Origin: Acidobacteriaceae bacterium
GTDB lineage: Bacteria; Acidobacteriota; Terriglobia; Terriglobales; Acidobacteriaceae
DNA: 64,000 bases
Assembly (NCBI GenBank): GCA_003132405.1
Contig: PKXQ01000150.1
Location: 104,584-168,583 of the forward strand
Direction: 5' to 3'
Each line of letters starts with the position of its first letter. Positions within the stretch are counted from its first letter, which is position 1. This document shows positions 37,758 to 46,728 of this stretch, piece after piece. The notes beneath the pieces were generated by a model. That model was not told where the DNA came from, did no database searches, and saw only the letters and a list, made by a program, of their open reading frames with translations. The translations under genes were made by a program, and so were the position numbers.

Positions 37758-38099
37758 GGAATGCAGTCTTCTCCGTGTTAAGTTCCCTGAGTTGTAGTTT
37801 CGAGATGAAGGAATCGAAAGCTGTTTGCGCCTGGTCGACTCCTACGAGGTCTAAACGGAGAATCTTCCTCCAAAGTATCTATAAAGTCAAGTTATCAAAT
37901 AGACTTAATTAACATAGAGGACAATGCAACTGAGCTTCCACTCAAGAGGAGAAGCGGAACAGCGATTAAGCCGGTAAATCGCTGTGTTCGATAGAGTGTG
38001 GCGATCTTATACATCTGTCGGTGTGCAGCGAATTGCTGTTCAAGGGAATAAACGCTGCAAACCTTGATTTGCAAAATCAGAGGCGCTGGTGAAGGGAAG
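37758..38099. other. AT-rich leader and promoter region of the porin gene
   Basis: A 342-bp gap between the PP2C stop and the porin start. An AT-rich stretch around 37875-37925, in contrast to the GC-rich genes, probably holds the porin promoter, giving a 5' leader of over 100 nt. I saw no gene or repeat. Confidence 0.4.
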
Positions 38100-38873
38100 T
38101 CAGGCGGAAACTCGAAGAACCGAGACGGTGACGTTATCCGGAGCGCCGCGTTCCAGCGCCATTTTTACCAGGGAAAGACAAGCTTCGGCGGGAGCCGCTT
38201 GTGCGATTGCGACGAGATCGTGATCGCCAACCAAGCTCCATAGGCCGTCGGTACAGAGTATGAGCGAGTCTCCTTCTTGCAGGGAAACAGGACGATCGGG
38301 AGCGTCGGGCGCAAGGACTCGTCCGGCGCCGAGCGCAGCGGTGAGGATGTGACGCTGCGGGTGGGAGTGGGCGTCTTCGGAACGCACGATGCCGGTTTCA
38401 ACCAGCCTGCCGACGTAGGAATGATCGCGAGTGAGGCGGGAAATATTTTTGTCGCGAACGTGATAGAGGCGGCTGTCGCCGACGTGAGCGAAGTGGAGCT
38501 GATGGCCGACGATGGAGAGAGCGGTGCAGGTGGTGCCCATTCCGTAAAATTGGGGTTGGTCGATGGCGTAGCGCTGAATACAGCGATGAGCCGATGTGAA
38601 GGCTTCGAGCAACGTGCTTTGCGGATCCGCGCCAAACGTGTGATCGTAGCCGTGGCGTACGGTCTCTACGGCTAGCTGGCTCGCTTCGTGGCCGCCCTCA
38701 TAACCGCCCATGCCATCGGCGATGACGGCAAGACGGCCTTTGAGCCGGAATTCTTCGTCGGAGTCGGGCTCCCAGTAGAGGTAGGAATCTTCATTGTTGG
38801 TGCGCTGGCGGCCAACGTCGGTCAGGCTTGCCGCTTCGATTCCCGGCCTGCTGGTTTTGCAGTCGACTGCCAT
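38100..38873 (-). CDS. PP2C-family serine/threonine protein phosphatase
   Basis: A 257-residue PPM/PP2C phosphatase. Metal-ligand motifs are in order: TDVGRQRTNNEDSY, VIADGMGGYEGGHEAS, MGTTCTAL, FAHVGDSRLY, LTRDHSYVGRLVETG, LTAALGAG, DSLILCTDGLW and APDNVTV. It dephosphorylates Ser/Thr on proteins, usually as the partner of Hanks-type kinases; no kinase gene is adjacent here. Length and all eleven-motif landmarks are complete for the bacterial Stp/PrpC type. The start is ATG at 38873. Confidence 0.94.
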   Translation of the reverse strand: MAVDCKTSRPGIEAASLTDVGRQRTNNEDSYLYWEPDSDEEFRLKGRLAVIADGMGGYEGGHEASQLAVETVRHGYDHTFGADPQSTLLEAFTSAHRCIQRYAIDQPQFYGMGTTCTALSIVGHQLHFAHVGDSRLYHVRDKNISRLTRDHSYVGRLVETGIVRSEDAHSHPQRHILTAALGAGRVLAPDAPDRPVSLQEGDSLILCTDGLWSLVGDHDLVAIAQAAPAEACLSLVKMALERGAPDNVTVSVLRVSA

Positions 38874-39224
38874 AACTGAAGAGCGAGAGATTATCTGTGC
38901 TATGAAACTTATGCGGTAAATTTTGTATTGAGCAAATTAAGTTGGGTTTGGGTCATTATATAGTCGCGACTGTCCCACGGGTGGTTATGCGCGCGCGTTG
39001 ATTGCGGGAGATCCTTCCCTTCGCCGGAAGAACGGCTTCGGTCAGAATGACGCCGATAAGAGATGACGGAATCAAGACAAAGACGCCATCGTCAAGAAAC
39101 CAATCTGCGTAGGGTATCACTCAAATTGTCAGATCAGACGTTGCGTTCAGTTTTGTTCGGGAAACAGAACAAGCGGCGATGGCGCGGAGGTTGCTCAAGC
39201 CGGCTGGAGCGAGGTTTGGCAGGA
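38874..39224. other. Divergent intergenic region containing a dispersed repeat
   Basis: A 351-bp gap between divergent PP2C and the 39.2-kb gene. It holds the repeat copy at 39006-39054. The open frame from 39063 to 39224 ahead of the next gene is an extension without conserved features. Confidence 0.5.
39006..39054. repeat. Dispersed 'GGGAGATCCTTC...TCAGAATGACGCC' repeat, copy A
   Basis: GGGAGATCCTTCCCTTCGCC continues as GGAAGAACGGCTTCGGTCAG and ends AATGACGCC. Copy B at 43216-43264 matches over its whole 49 bp; divergent copies lie at 41185-41227 and 44890-44932. All four are intergenic. Confidence 0.75.
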
Positions 39225-40487
39225 ATGCGAAAAAGATTAGTGACGATGAGCGCCTGGTTGTTGCTGAGCGCGCCTTTGATGGCGCAAGGGAAGCGGCTAT
39301 GGGTGCTGCGCTCGCCGGGAGAGATGGTGGAATACGATCTGAGCACGTTTGCGGTGAAGCAGACGGTGAAGGTTCCGGCCGAAGCGGTGCAATCGCCGGC
39401 GAACGTTTCGGTGAATCGTGTAGGACAGATTCTGTACGCGCCGACAGTGTCGCTGCCGCTTTCGGATGAAGACGTTGCGGCACCGCATAAGGCGTGGTTT
39501 TGGAACGGGCGTAGTGCGACGATGATCGATCTGGGAGTGAAACGCGAGTCCCATGCCACGGGATCAAATCAAGCGGTGACAGAATTGGCGCCCGTGGTTT
39601 ATTTATCGGCTGACGGAGAACATTTGTTGTGGTTCGCCAATCAGCAGCGGCGGCTGGTAAGGGATGGACTGGATCTTTCGACGAGTACCAGCTGGCAGGC
39701 TTGGCAAACAGATTTAAATGGCTGCGGGCGGGAAGAATTAGTTACGGCGAATTTTCCGGAGTGCCGTTGTGAGACGGGCGCGTGCGAGGAGTATTGTCCT
39801 GTGGGCGTGGTTTGGGCGCCGGAGCGCGGCGTGGAGAAATCTTTTCTGATGACACAGTTTGTCGCCGGACAGACCACGCCAGAGTACAAAGTGAGCGTAC
39901 GCTATCACGAAGAGGGCGGGAAGTGGACGGGTGAATCTCTGCCAGAGGCTTTAGAGCGAGTGCTGGACGCGGCGCCTGATGGGAGCGTGATTGTGGAGGC
40001 CATACCGGACACAGGTTGCTGCGGATGGTCGAACCAGAGCGACGATCAGACTCTGGCGCTGAGCAACGGCAAGAAGCGCACGGTGTTTGACGAGTTGGAG
40101 GCGTATAAGAATCCTGATTACGATGTGAGTTTTTACACTTCGAACGCGCGGCTGTCGCCGAATTCGGAATCTGTGGCGATGACGGTTGTTTCCACGGCGC
40201 AGCCGAACAAGCCGATTCAACTGGCGGAGCAGGGAGACGCGAATCCGGAAGAGTCACAGCAGACTCGGAAGGCGCTGACGGAGTTGCCGGCTGTGGAAGT
40301 AAAGGGTCTGGAAGATAGTTCGAGGCGAGTGACGCGTGTGCCGCATGCAACCTTGGTGGGATGGATAAGCGAGAAAGAATTGCTGATTGTGGAAGATCGT
40401 ATGCTCGTGATTTATAACGTGGCAACGGGGGCGCGGCGGAAGACGAGCGTGCGGGTGGAGGATGCCGGGCAGGTGTTTCTGCGGTGA
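39225..40487 (+). CDS. Secreted protein of unknown function, possible beta-propeller, Cys-rich loop
   Basis: A 420-residue protein from ATG 39225 (MRKRLVTMSAWLLLSAPLMAQ is a signal peptide); the 54-residue upstream extension of the frame is discarded. RLWVLRSPGEMVEYDLSTFAVKQTVKVP and later repeats (APVVYLSADGEHLLWFANQ, ARLSPNSESVAMTV, LLIVEDRMLVIYNVATGA) look like propeller blades of the YncE/TolB type. A cysteine-dense loop around residues 170-190 (CGREE, CRCETGACEEYCP) and a GCCGW segment are unusual and could form disulfides or bind metal. I recognise no named family. Confidence 0.7.
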   Translation: MRKRLVTMSAWLLLSAPLMAQGKRLWVLRSPGEMVEYDLSTFAVKQTVKVPAEAVQSPANVSVNRVGQILYAPTVSLPLSDEDVAAPHKAWFWNGRSATMIDLGVKRESHATGSNQAVTELAPVVYLSADGEHLLWFANQQRRLVRDGLDLSTSTSWQAWQTDLNGCGREELVTANFPECRCETGACEEYCPVGVVWAPERGVEKSFLMTQFVAGQTTPEYKVSVRYHEEGGKWTGESLPEALERVLDAAPDGSVIVEAIPDTGCCGWSNQSDDQTLALSNGKKRTVFDELEAYKNPDYDVSFYTSNARLSPNSESVAMTVVSTAQPNKPIQLAEQGDANPEESQQTRKALTELPAVEVKGLEDSSRRVTRVPHATLVGWISEKELLIVEDRMLVIYNVATGARRKTSVRVEDAGQVFLR

Positions 40488-40504
40488 AGATAAGAAGACG
40501 GGGG

Positions 40505-40532
40505 CAACAAAAAGCCGCTTCGTCGAAGCGGC
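40505..40532 (-). terminator. Intrinsic terminator for the 40.6-41.0 kb gene
   Basis: GCCGCTTCGTCGAAGCGGC (40514-40532) is a 9-bp perfect hairpin, followed on the minus strand by TTTTTGTTG. It lies 74 bp beyond the stop of the minus-strand gene and just after the stop of the plus-strand gene. Confidence 0.8.
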
Positions 40533-40605
40533 CTTGTGTGCAACTCGTTTGTATGCAGTTCGTTTTCTTTGCAATTCTCGAACGCCAGTGCAGGTCGCGA
40601 AACTG

Positions 40606-41046
40606 CTACGGCTGCAAGTTCCCTTTCAGCAGCTTCGGTTCAGAAGGAGTGTCGACTTTCGGATTATCTTCGGCAGTGACAAATACTTCGAAATCTTCAT
40701 TCGGCACGGTTTCTTCGAAGTGGCCCTGCAGTTTGCTGTCCACCCTCAGTTGTCCTCTATTTTCAGGTGCTTTGTCGCGCGCTTGGGTCCACACTACATA
40801 GGTTTGTCGGGCAGGAGTTAAAGCCCCAGGTTTTGCTAGGTGAAATACCTCGATCTTGAGCTTAAGGTTTCCGTTCTTGTCTTTGCTCAAGTGCGCCTTG
40901 CCGGCAGCGGCCGGGATACTCGCGTCAGCGGTGAGTCGAACGTCCGAAGCATGCGCGAGGCCGCCAAGGGCAAACAAAGTCAAGCACGCGCACAGAGCGG
41001 TCATCCAGTTCATTTTTTTCAGCTGCATCATTTTCATCTGCATCAT
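40606..41046 (-). CDS. Small secreted protein, RskA-C-like fold suspected
   Basis: A 146-residue protein with a Met-rich N-terminus (MMQMKMMQLKKMNWM), a signal peptide (TALCACLTLFALGGLAHAS) and a beta-rich mature part of about 110 residues. The block QTYVVWTQARDKAPENRGQL followed by FEVFVTAEDNPKVDTPSEP resembles the C-terminal beta domain of anti-sigma-K (RskA) proteins, where a 'yqvWl' strand and a 'vtlEp.ggs..P.gp' strand are typical. That resemblance is tentative. AGAGGAACAGG precedes the ATG. Located between two plus-strand genes, with its own terminator. Confidence 0.65.
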   Translation of the reverse strand: MMQMKMMQLKKMNWMTALCACLTLFALGGLAHASDVRLTADASIPAAAGKAHLSKDKNGNLKLKIEVFHLAKPGALTPARQTYVVWTQARDKAPENRGQLRVDSKLQGHFEETVPNEDFEVFVTAEDNPKVDTPSEPKLLKGNLQP

Positions 41047-41184
41047 CCTGTTCCTCTTCTATTTTGGTACGTTATCAGAGTACGTCTCTTGTGTGTTTGC
41101 ATACTGAGCAAAACGGAACACATTTGAGAGCACGTCGCCAATCGACTAACGGCGGCGCTGGTCGCGCGCCGGCGCTTCGGTTCG

Positions 41185-41227
41185 CGGGGCATCTCACGCC
41201 AGAAAACCGGCTTCGGTCAATGTGACG
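41185..41227. repeat. Dispersed repeat, divergent copy C
   Basis: CGGGGCATCTCACGCCAGAA continues as AACCGGCTTCGGTCAATGTG and ends ACG. It shares the AA(C)CGGCTTCGGTCA core and the terminal TGACG with copy A. Confidence 0.45.
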
Positions 41228-41317
41228 TTATCCGAACGCGAATGATTTGGAGATTGACAAGGCGAGAAGCGGCCAACATAATTCTTCGCACTCTGGAGTG
41301 TTCTACATGGAGCGGGA

Positions 41318-43162
41318 ATGCGTGCAGCGACCAATGGCAGGCGGGAAGAGGAGGCGAGGGACTCTTCAGAACAGCCGCTTAAATCCCGGAAGGCTTTCTT
41401 AGCGTATGTCGCGCTGGCGACTCTTCTCGCCGCAATCGCGATTGTCCGAATCGTTTTCAGTTACTCGCACACGGCGCAGGCATTTGATGAGCCTGCCCAC
41501 GTGGGCGCAGCTATCCAGTTACTGGACAAGGGAACGTATACGCTCGATCCCGTGCACCCGCCGCTGTCGCGCATTGCGATCGGCATACCCCTTTATGTCG
41601 CGGGCGCACGCTATCCGAACCTGACCGGGCCGGATGCTCAAGACTACAACGTAGTGGGCGATGTGATCTTGAATCAGTCGGGGCACTATTTGCGAAGGTT
41701 GATATTGGCGCGGCTGGGAAATCTTCCATTCTTTGTTCTGGGTTGCTTAGTGGTATTTCTGTGGACCCGCAGCGAATTTGGAGATTTCGCTGCAGTGGCG
41801 GCTGTGGCGCTGTTTACGACGCTTCCGATTGTTCTGGCATTCTCAAGTCTGGCCTATACGGACATGGCGGCCGCGTCGACGCAAGCTGCGGCCTGCTGGG
41901 CGTTTGCCATTTGGCTCGACAGGCGCAACACGCGGGCCACGCTGTGGATGGGGCTCGCAGTTGGATTGGCGCTGCTGGCGAAAGAGACGAGTTGTTTATT
42001 CCTGCCGGCGTGCTTTTTGAGCATGGTGATTGTGAGATGGCTGGTTCCGCATTTTAAGAAGACGTTCCCAGTTCAATCGAACGAGATTCGATCAGACGAT
42101 ATCCGATCAGATAAGGCCCCGTGGTACAGAAAGACCGTCAATAAAAAGACCGTCAAACAAATGGCGCTGGCTGTAGCCGTCGTCTGCGTTGTGGTTTGGG
42201 CGGGCTATGGATTTTCAGTCGGGCATCTCAGGGAGAGCCTGCAGCTCTCGCCGGATTCGACAATTTCGTTTCATCATTTGCCCGGGCCAGCGCGGAAAAT
42301 CGCTCGCGAAGTGGTTGAGTACGACCCGCGAGTGCCGGCACCCGCCCTGCTGACGGGAGTACGGACCGCATGGTTTTTGAATCAGGGCAGTCCTCCTTCT
42401 TATCTTCTTGGCCGGATCAAGAATGGAGGCTGGTGGTATTTCTTTCTGCTGGGTGTGGGAGTGAAAGCGCCGATTCCGTTTCTTATCCTGCTCATTCCCG
42501 GCTTGCTTGCGATTCGACGTGCGGCGATGGAGGGGCGTTGGGGTGCGATGGCGCCGGCCGCGTGCGCGCTGGCGATTCTGCTGGTGACGATGCCCGTGAA
42601 ATACAACGCCGGAATGCGGCACGTGCTCGTGGTTTTTCCGTTGTTGGCAATCGTGGCGGGTTGTGGCTGTTCTTATCTTTGGCACCTGCGAGCAGGGCGG
42701 GCGTGGGGCCGCGCGGCTTTAATTGCGTTGCTGTTTTGGCAATTGGTTTCGACGGTGCGCGCGAGTCACGACACGATCGCTTACTTCAATGAATTTGCGG
42801 GCAGCGATCCAAGCAAGGTTCTGGCATCGGGATGTGACTTCGATTGCGGGCAGGATTTGTTCGCGTTGTTGCGCGAGCTTCAGACGAGGCACGTTTCTCA
42901 CGCCAACTTCGCGCTGTGGACGAGCGCGGACATGAGTGCAATGGGATTTCCGCAATTCGATATCCCAGAGCCTTACCAGCCGGTTACGGGTTGGTTTGCT
43001 ATCAGTTTGCGGGCGTGGCGCTTTGGAGATTTTCGAAGGCATCCGTTTCACGAGCCGTATCCTCCGGATGCGTTCGACTGGCTGGAGCAGTATCAGCCGG
43101 TGGCGCGAGTGGGGAAGACGATTTTGCTTTATTACATTCCGGAGAACACGGCGAATCAGTAG
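41318..43162 (+). CDS. Glycosyltransferase 39 / PMT-like integral membrane protein
   Basis: A 614-residue polytopic protein. After helix 1 (AFLAYVALATLLAAIAIVRIVFS) comes an acidic loop with AFDEPAHVGAAIQLL and HPPLSR, the Asp/Glu and HPPL signatures of GT-C enzymes of the GT39/ArnT group. About ten further helices follow, then a soluble C-terminal domain (ASGCDFDCGQDLFALLRELQ). GT-C enzymes move sugars from polyprenyl phosphate to protein, lipid A or glycans; the acceptor is unknown. Two adjacent 15-bp tandem duplications encode EIRSD-DIRSD and KTVNK-KTVKQ in one cytoplasmic or periplasmic loop. ATG 41318 follows GGAG. Confidence 0.82.
   Translation: MRAATNGRREEEARDSSEQPLKSRKAFLAYVALATLLAAIAIVRIVFSYSHTAQAFDEPAHVGAAIQLLDKGTYTLDPVHPPLSRIAIGIPLYVAGARYPNLTGPDAQDYNVVGDVILNQSGHYLRRLILARLGNLPFFVLGCLVVFLWTRSEFGDFAAVAAVALFTTLPIVLAFSSLAYTDMAAASTQAAACWAFAIWLDRRNTRATLWMGLAVGLALLAKETSCLFLPACFLSMVIVRWLVPHFKKTFPVQSNEIRSDDIRSDKAPWYRKTVNKKTVKQMALAVAVVCVVVWAGYGFSVGHLRESLQLSPDSTISFHHLPGPARKIAREVVEYDPRVPAPALLTGVRTAWFLNQGSPPSYLLGRIKNGGWWYFFLLGVGVKAPIPFLILLIPGLLAIRRAAMEGRWGAMAPAACALAILLVTMPVKYNAGMRHVLVVFPLLAIVAGCGCSYLWHLRAGRAWGRAALIALLFWQLVSTVRASHDTIAYFNEFAGSDPSKVLASGCDFDCGQDLFALLRELQTRHVSHANFALWTSADMSAMGFPQFDIPEPYQPVTGWFAISLRAWRFGDFRRHPFHEPYPPDAFDWLEQYQPVARVGKTILLYYIPENTANQ
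42083..42112. repeat. 15-bp tandem duplication in the GT39-like gene (first)
   Basis: GAGATTCGATCAGAC (42083-42097) then GATATCCGATCAGAT (42098-42112); in frame, encoding EIRSD-DIRSD. Confidence 0.8.
42131..42160. repeat. 15-bp tandem duplication in the GT39-like gene (second)
   Basis: AAGACCGTCAATAAA (42131-42145) then AAGACCGTCAAACAA (42146-42160), 13 of 15 identical; in frame, encoding KTVNK-KTVKQ. Confidence 0.85.
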
Positions 43163-43215
43163 CAGTGGAGCTGTTTCGGGCATTCCGCGCGCTTCGTCCC
43201 GGTGAGTGATGTGCC

Positions 43216-43264
43216 GGGAGATCCTTCACTCCGCCTGAAGAACGGCTCCGTTCAGGATGACGCC
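43216..43264. repeat. Dispersed repeat, copy B
   Basis: GGGAGATCCTTCACTCCGCC continues as TGAAGAACGGCTCCGTTCAG and ends GATGACGCC. It aligns end to end with copy A at 39006-39054 without gaps. Confidence 0.75.
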
Positions 43265-43294
43265 ACGTGGGTGGCGACGCCATCGTGCGACGGC

Positions 43295-43334
43295 GCGAAT
43301 GCCGCGACGGCGGTGGGCGAATGCCGCGACGGCG
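43295..43334. repeat. Direct repeat of GCGAATGCCGCGACGGCG
   Basis: Two perfect 18-bp copies at 43295-43312 and 43317-43334, separated by 4 bp. They lie in the 259-bp gap between the convergent GT39-like and permease genes, next to dispersed repeat copy B. Confidence 0.8.
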
Positions 43335-43421
43335 ATGCGCGGCTGCCGCGACTGTAACGGGGGAACGCGTACAACGGTGGCGCGCGAAGGGCGCGTGAAT
43401 GTCACGACCACGATGGCCACG

Positions 43422-44840
43422 CTACGTTTGATTTCTTTTTTGCTGACTTGTGCGGTAGATGATCCAGCCGAGAAGATCTGCTCCCAAAACGACCGCGGCG
43501 ATTTTTATTGAGTATCTGGACTGGCTCTCGACTTCGATTACCGGGAAGATCGAGAGCAGGACGAATAATAGAGTTACAAGAAATCCTGACGCTGCGGCGA
43601 CCCGGAGGGAAATACCCGGGCGGATTCCGCGGGCTTTCGGCGCCAGCAGGGGAATGGCAAAGAGTGCCAGATAGGCGAGCCCGTAAAAAGTAAAGCCCCA
43701 TGTGAGCAGAAGTTCGTAGGCTTCCTGTTCGCCCACACCGATCAGGGCTGCGACGCTTGCGGCTAGAGTCGCGCCCCCGAGAAAAAGAATTGAGTTCACC
43801 GGCGTTTTGTATCGTGTATGCAGGCGTGAGAACCATGCAGGGAGCAGATGGTCCCAGCCTGCGGTCATGGGCAGGCGCGCGCTGCCGCTGAAATAAAGGC
43901 TGAAGGTCGAGAGATAGTTTCCCAGCAGGAGAAAAATGGCCACGGGAACGATGACGGCGCCCAAGTTTCCGAAGCCGCGGCGCAACGCTTGCGGAATAGG
44001 ACCGATAACGTCGACGGCGTCGGGCGAAACGTAGGCGAGGATTGCGCTGGTTGTGAAGATATAAATGAGTGCGATGGCGGGCGCGGTGATCAGGATGGAG
44101 CGGCCAATGTTGCGGGCTGGGTTGCGCGATTCTCCGGCGAAGATGGCAACATATTCGAAACCGCTCAGAGCGCCGAAGGTCATCTTGCTGAATACGCTGA
44201 GAGTGAAAACGGTGAGGGGTGGCGCGGCCAAGCGCAATGGATGAAACGCGGCCGCCGTTCCGTTGCTTAGATTCATTAAGGGAAGACTGATAAGTACGGC
44301 GACGGTGATGAGCACGGCGATGCTGCCGGCATTGTTGAACCATTTGCCGAGTCTGAAGCCGATGGCAGCCAGCAACATTTGCGCCGCGATCAGAATTACA
44401 GATGCTGCCAGTACGGACCACTTGTTGTCTGCGATCCAGGCCAGGGAAGGCACGGCATAGCCGACGAATGTCGTCGTCACCAATCCAATGACGGCGACAT
44501 AAAGCATGATGAAAAGCCAGAGATTCCACGCGACGAGAAATCCAATTTGATCGCCGAAAGCGAGGCGCGCCCATTCGTAGAGACCGCCTTCGAGCGGCAT
44601 CAGGCGATTGAGGTGGGCTACGACGAATGCGAGCGGCACGAAGAAAAGCAATATGGCAGAGAGCCAGAGGACTACATGGGCCGGTCCAGCTTTGACTGCC
44701 GTGCCGAAAAAGTCTGGGACGATTACAAGCAAGACTTGGGCGAGGATTAGGTCGAGGAGGGTGAGTTCCTTTCGCAGGCTGGCGCTGTGGGATTGGATGG
44801 CCTCTGTTGTTTCGAGGGTCGGAATGGGTTCGGTTGCCAA
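43422..44840 (-). CDS. APC-superfamily amino acid permease
   Basis: A 472-residue transporter with about 12 helices. Helix 1 carries the APC unwound-segment region (LTLLDLILAQVLLVIVPDFFGTAV), and FGALSGFEYVAIFAGESRNPARNIGRSI is the conserved helix 6 to 7 region of the family, with the Glu in the 'aGEskNP' motif. Substrate is probably an amino acid or polyamine, not resolvable further. The start is TTG at 44840 (MATEPIPTLETT); no in-frame ATG lies before helix 1. Convergent with the GT39-like gene. Confidence 0.9.
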   Translation of the reverse strand: MATEPIPTLETTEAIQSHSASLRKELTLLDLILAQVLLVIVPDFFGTAVKAGPAHVVLWLSAILLFFVPLAFVVAHLNRLMPLEGGLYEWARLAFGDQIGFLVAWNLWLFIMLYVAVIGLVTTTFVGYAVPSLAWIADNKWSVLAASVILIAAQMLLAAIGFRLGKWFNNAGSIAVLITVAVLISLPLMNLSNGTAAAFHPLRLAAPPLTVFTLSVFSKMTFGALSGFEYVAIFAGESRNPARNIGRSILITAPAIALIYIFTTSAILAYVSPDAVDVIGPIPQALRRGFGNLGAVIVPVAIFLLLGNYLSTFSLYFSGSARLPMTAGWDHLLPAWFSRLHTRYKTPVNSILFLGGATLAASVAALIGVGEQEAYELLLTWGFTFYGLAYLALFAIPLLAPKARGIRPGISLRVAAASGFLVTLLFVLLSIFPVIEVESQSRYSIKIAAVVLGADLLGWIIYRTSQQKRNQT

Positions 44841-44889
44841 GGTGAACTTTCAGGAAAATTGGAATGTCACTCGTTGCTGATTAAAAACC

Positions 44890-44932
44890 GAGATTCCTCC
44901 GCCCCTCGCGTTCGCTCGGGGGTCGGAATGAC
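44890..44932. repeat. Dispersed repeat, divergent copy D
   Basis: GAGATTCCTCCGCCCCTCGC continues as GTTCGCTCGGGGGTCGGAAT and ends GAC. It has the same outline as copies A and B, with a shorter hairpin centre. Confidence 0.5.
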
Positions 44933-44960
44933 AACGAGTTTGAGTGTTAGCTTTCGGTTG

Positions 44961-45003
44961 AAAGCAAATAGCTGAAATCTGACGGCTGAAATCTGACGGC
45001 TGG
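44961..45003. repeat. Tandem GCTGAAATCTGACG repeat
   Basis: GCTGAAATCTGACG occurs twice in direct succession and is followed by GCTGG. It is related to the AGCTGA-type tract at 1999-2029. It lies just downstream of the serine hydrolase stop. Confidence 0.7.
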
Positions 45004-45017
45004 TGGTTTCCCGCGGT

Positions 45018-46595
45018 TCATTCTTTTTCCTTTTCCGCCGGTTTCAGCAGCAGGTCTTGATAATCGAAGCTGAAGTCGGCTAAAGGAGAAACCGCAGCCA
45101 TTTTCGCGCTGTCAATGCTGCCATCGGGATTCAGAGAGAAAGTGATGAAGGCGTCTTCGATAGTGCGGTCGCGCCAGTAGGCTTTGAAGGTGTCGTGCTG
45201 CCAAGGTTGCAGGTCGCCGATCATAGACGGAGTGTGATCGAAAGTAATGACCACGGCGTTATTTTCTGCGCGAATGGTGATGGGGCCATACCACGCGTCG
45301 TTATAGATGCCGGCATATTTTTCCAGGGGAAGGGAAGGCTTGGAATCAGAGGCGCGGTCGGCTTCGGCTTTCTTCATAGTTTCGGCGGCGTGTTTTTCAG
45401 TCGTGTCTTCACGAGACTTGAATGCGGCGATCCAATCAGTAGGCGGCAAATGAAAGTAATAATCGAGGACGTGATCGAGAATGGCTTCGAAAGCTCCGTC
45501 TTCCTCAGCGTTGGTGAGAATGACGACGCCCAGATTTTCTTCGGGCACGAGCATCACACGAGAGACGAATCCGCCAACGCCTCCGGTGTGGCCGACCAGT
45601 TTGCGGCCGTGATAATCGCGCAGAACCCAGCCCAGGGCGTAGTCGGCGAAATTGGCTTTGAGCGCAGCGAGCCCGGGAGGAGGATCGCCGATGGGAAGAA
45701 TGGTTTGCGGCGTCCACATTTCTTTGGAGCGTTGTTCGCTGAATAAACGGCCGTCGCGGTCGGGAAACTTGCCGCGATTGAGTTGGAGTTGCACCCATTT
45801 GGCCATATCGGCGGCACACGAGTTGATGGCGCCGGCAGGACCCGCGTTGTCGAGTATTTCGAAGGGACGGATACTCAGTTGGCCCCCCAGACGTGTATGC
45901 GGGAAGGCGACGTTGTCGTTGGGCTGGATGTTGGCGTTGCTGACGTTGGAGTGAGTCATGCCCAGCGGCGTGAAAATGCGCTGGCGAATGTAGTCGTCCC
46001 AGGAAATGCGGGTGACGGCGGGAATGATTTGTCCAGCGGTCATGTAAAGCAGGTTGTCGTAGGCGTAGTGGCTGCGAAAACTGGACGCGGGCTTCATGAA
46101 GCGAAGCTTGTAGATGATTTCTTCGCGAGAATAAGTGGTGTGCGGCCAGAAGAGGAGATCACCTTCGCCGAGTCCCATGCCGCTGCGGTGAGTGAGCAGG
46201 TCGCGGATGGTCATTTCGTGGGAAACGTAAGGATCGTACATGACGAAACCTGGGAGTCGCTGGTAGACGGGATCGTCCCAGGAGAGCTTGCCTTCGTCGA
46301 CGAGTGTGGCGAGGGCCGCAGTGGTAAAGGCTTTGGTGTTGGAGCCGATCCCGAAGAGAGTGAATTCATCGACGGGAGTGGGGTCTCCGAGTTTGCGGAC
46401 ACCGTAGCCTTTGGCGACGACGATTTTTCCATCTTTCACGATAGCGACGGACATTCCGGGAACGTCGAAAGTTTTCATGGACGAAGCGACGTAAGAGTCG
46501 AGGTCGGAGGGTGCGGCCGATTGTGCGTTCGCAAAGCTCAATAGCGCCAGAGCGACGGGGATGATTGCGGACGTTTGCAGGCAAATGCGCGGCAT
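45018..46595 (-). CDS. Serine beta-lactamase-like hydrolase (class C / PBP4*-like)
   Basis: A 525-residue secreted hydrolase. ATG 46595 follows GGAGAG at 5 nt and starts a signal peptide (AIIPVALALLSFANAQS). Catalytic motifs: Ser85-x-x-Lys88 in GSNTKAF, Tyr179-Asp-Asn181 in YAYDNLL and HTGG in LVGHTGGVGGF. The C-terminal DUF3471-like beta domain (SLPLEKYAGIYNDAWYGPITI) is typical of esterase or peptidase relatives and not of true AmpC resistance enzymes. Substrate is unknown; peptidoglycan or D-amino-acid esters/peptides are candidates. The longer frame to 46691 is not used. Confidence 0.9.
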   Translation of the reverse strand: MPRICLQTSAIIPVALALLSFANAQSAAPSDLDSYVASSMKTFDVPGMSVAIVKDGKIVVAKGYGVRKLGDPTPVDEFTLFGIGSNTKAFTTAALATLVDEGKLSWDDPVYQRLPGFVMYDPYVSHEMTIRDLLTHRSGMGLGEGDLLFWPHTTYSREEIIYKLRFMKPASSFRSHYAYDNLLYMTAGQIIPAVTRISWDDYIRQRIFTPLGMTHSNVSNANIQPNDNVAFPHTRLGGQLSIRPFEILDNAGPAGAINSCAADMAKWVQLQLNRGKFPDRDGRLFSEQRSKEMWTPQTILPIGDPPPGLAALKANFADYALGWVLRDYHGRKLVGHTGGVGGFVSRVMLVPEENLGVVILTNAEEDGAFEAILDHVLDYYFHLPPTDWIAAFKSREDTTEKHAAETMKKAEADRASDSKPSLPLEKYAGIYNDAWYGPITIRAENNAVVITFDHTPSMIGDLQPWQHDTFKAYWRDRTIEDAFITFSLNPDGSIDSAKMAAVSPLADFSFDYQDLLLKPAEKEKE

Positions 46596-46728
46596 GCGGC
46601 TCTCCAATGATTTACGTGCGAGAATTAGTACGCGAAGATTAAAACACGGGCGAACGCGATCATGCAGACTTATCTTCTGGAAAGGGAACAATGGTTGCCG
46701 AGCCTAGAGCGCCTTGGCGAAGGGGATT

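Noticed and set aside
45018-46595. Antibiotic-resistance beta-lactamase
   Set aside because: Motifs fit the broad serine hydrolase family, and the extra C-terminal DUF3471-like domain argues for an esterase/peptidase role and not resistance.
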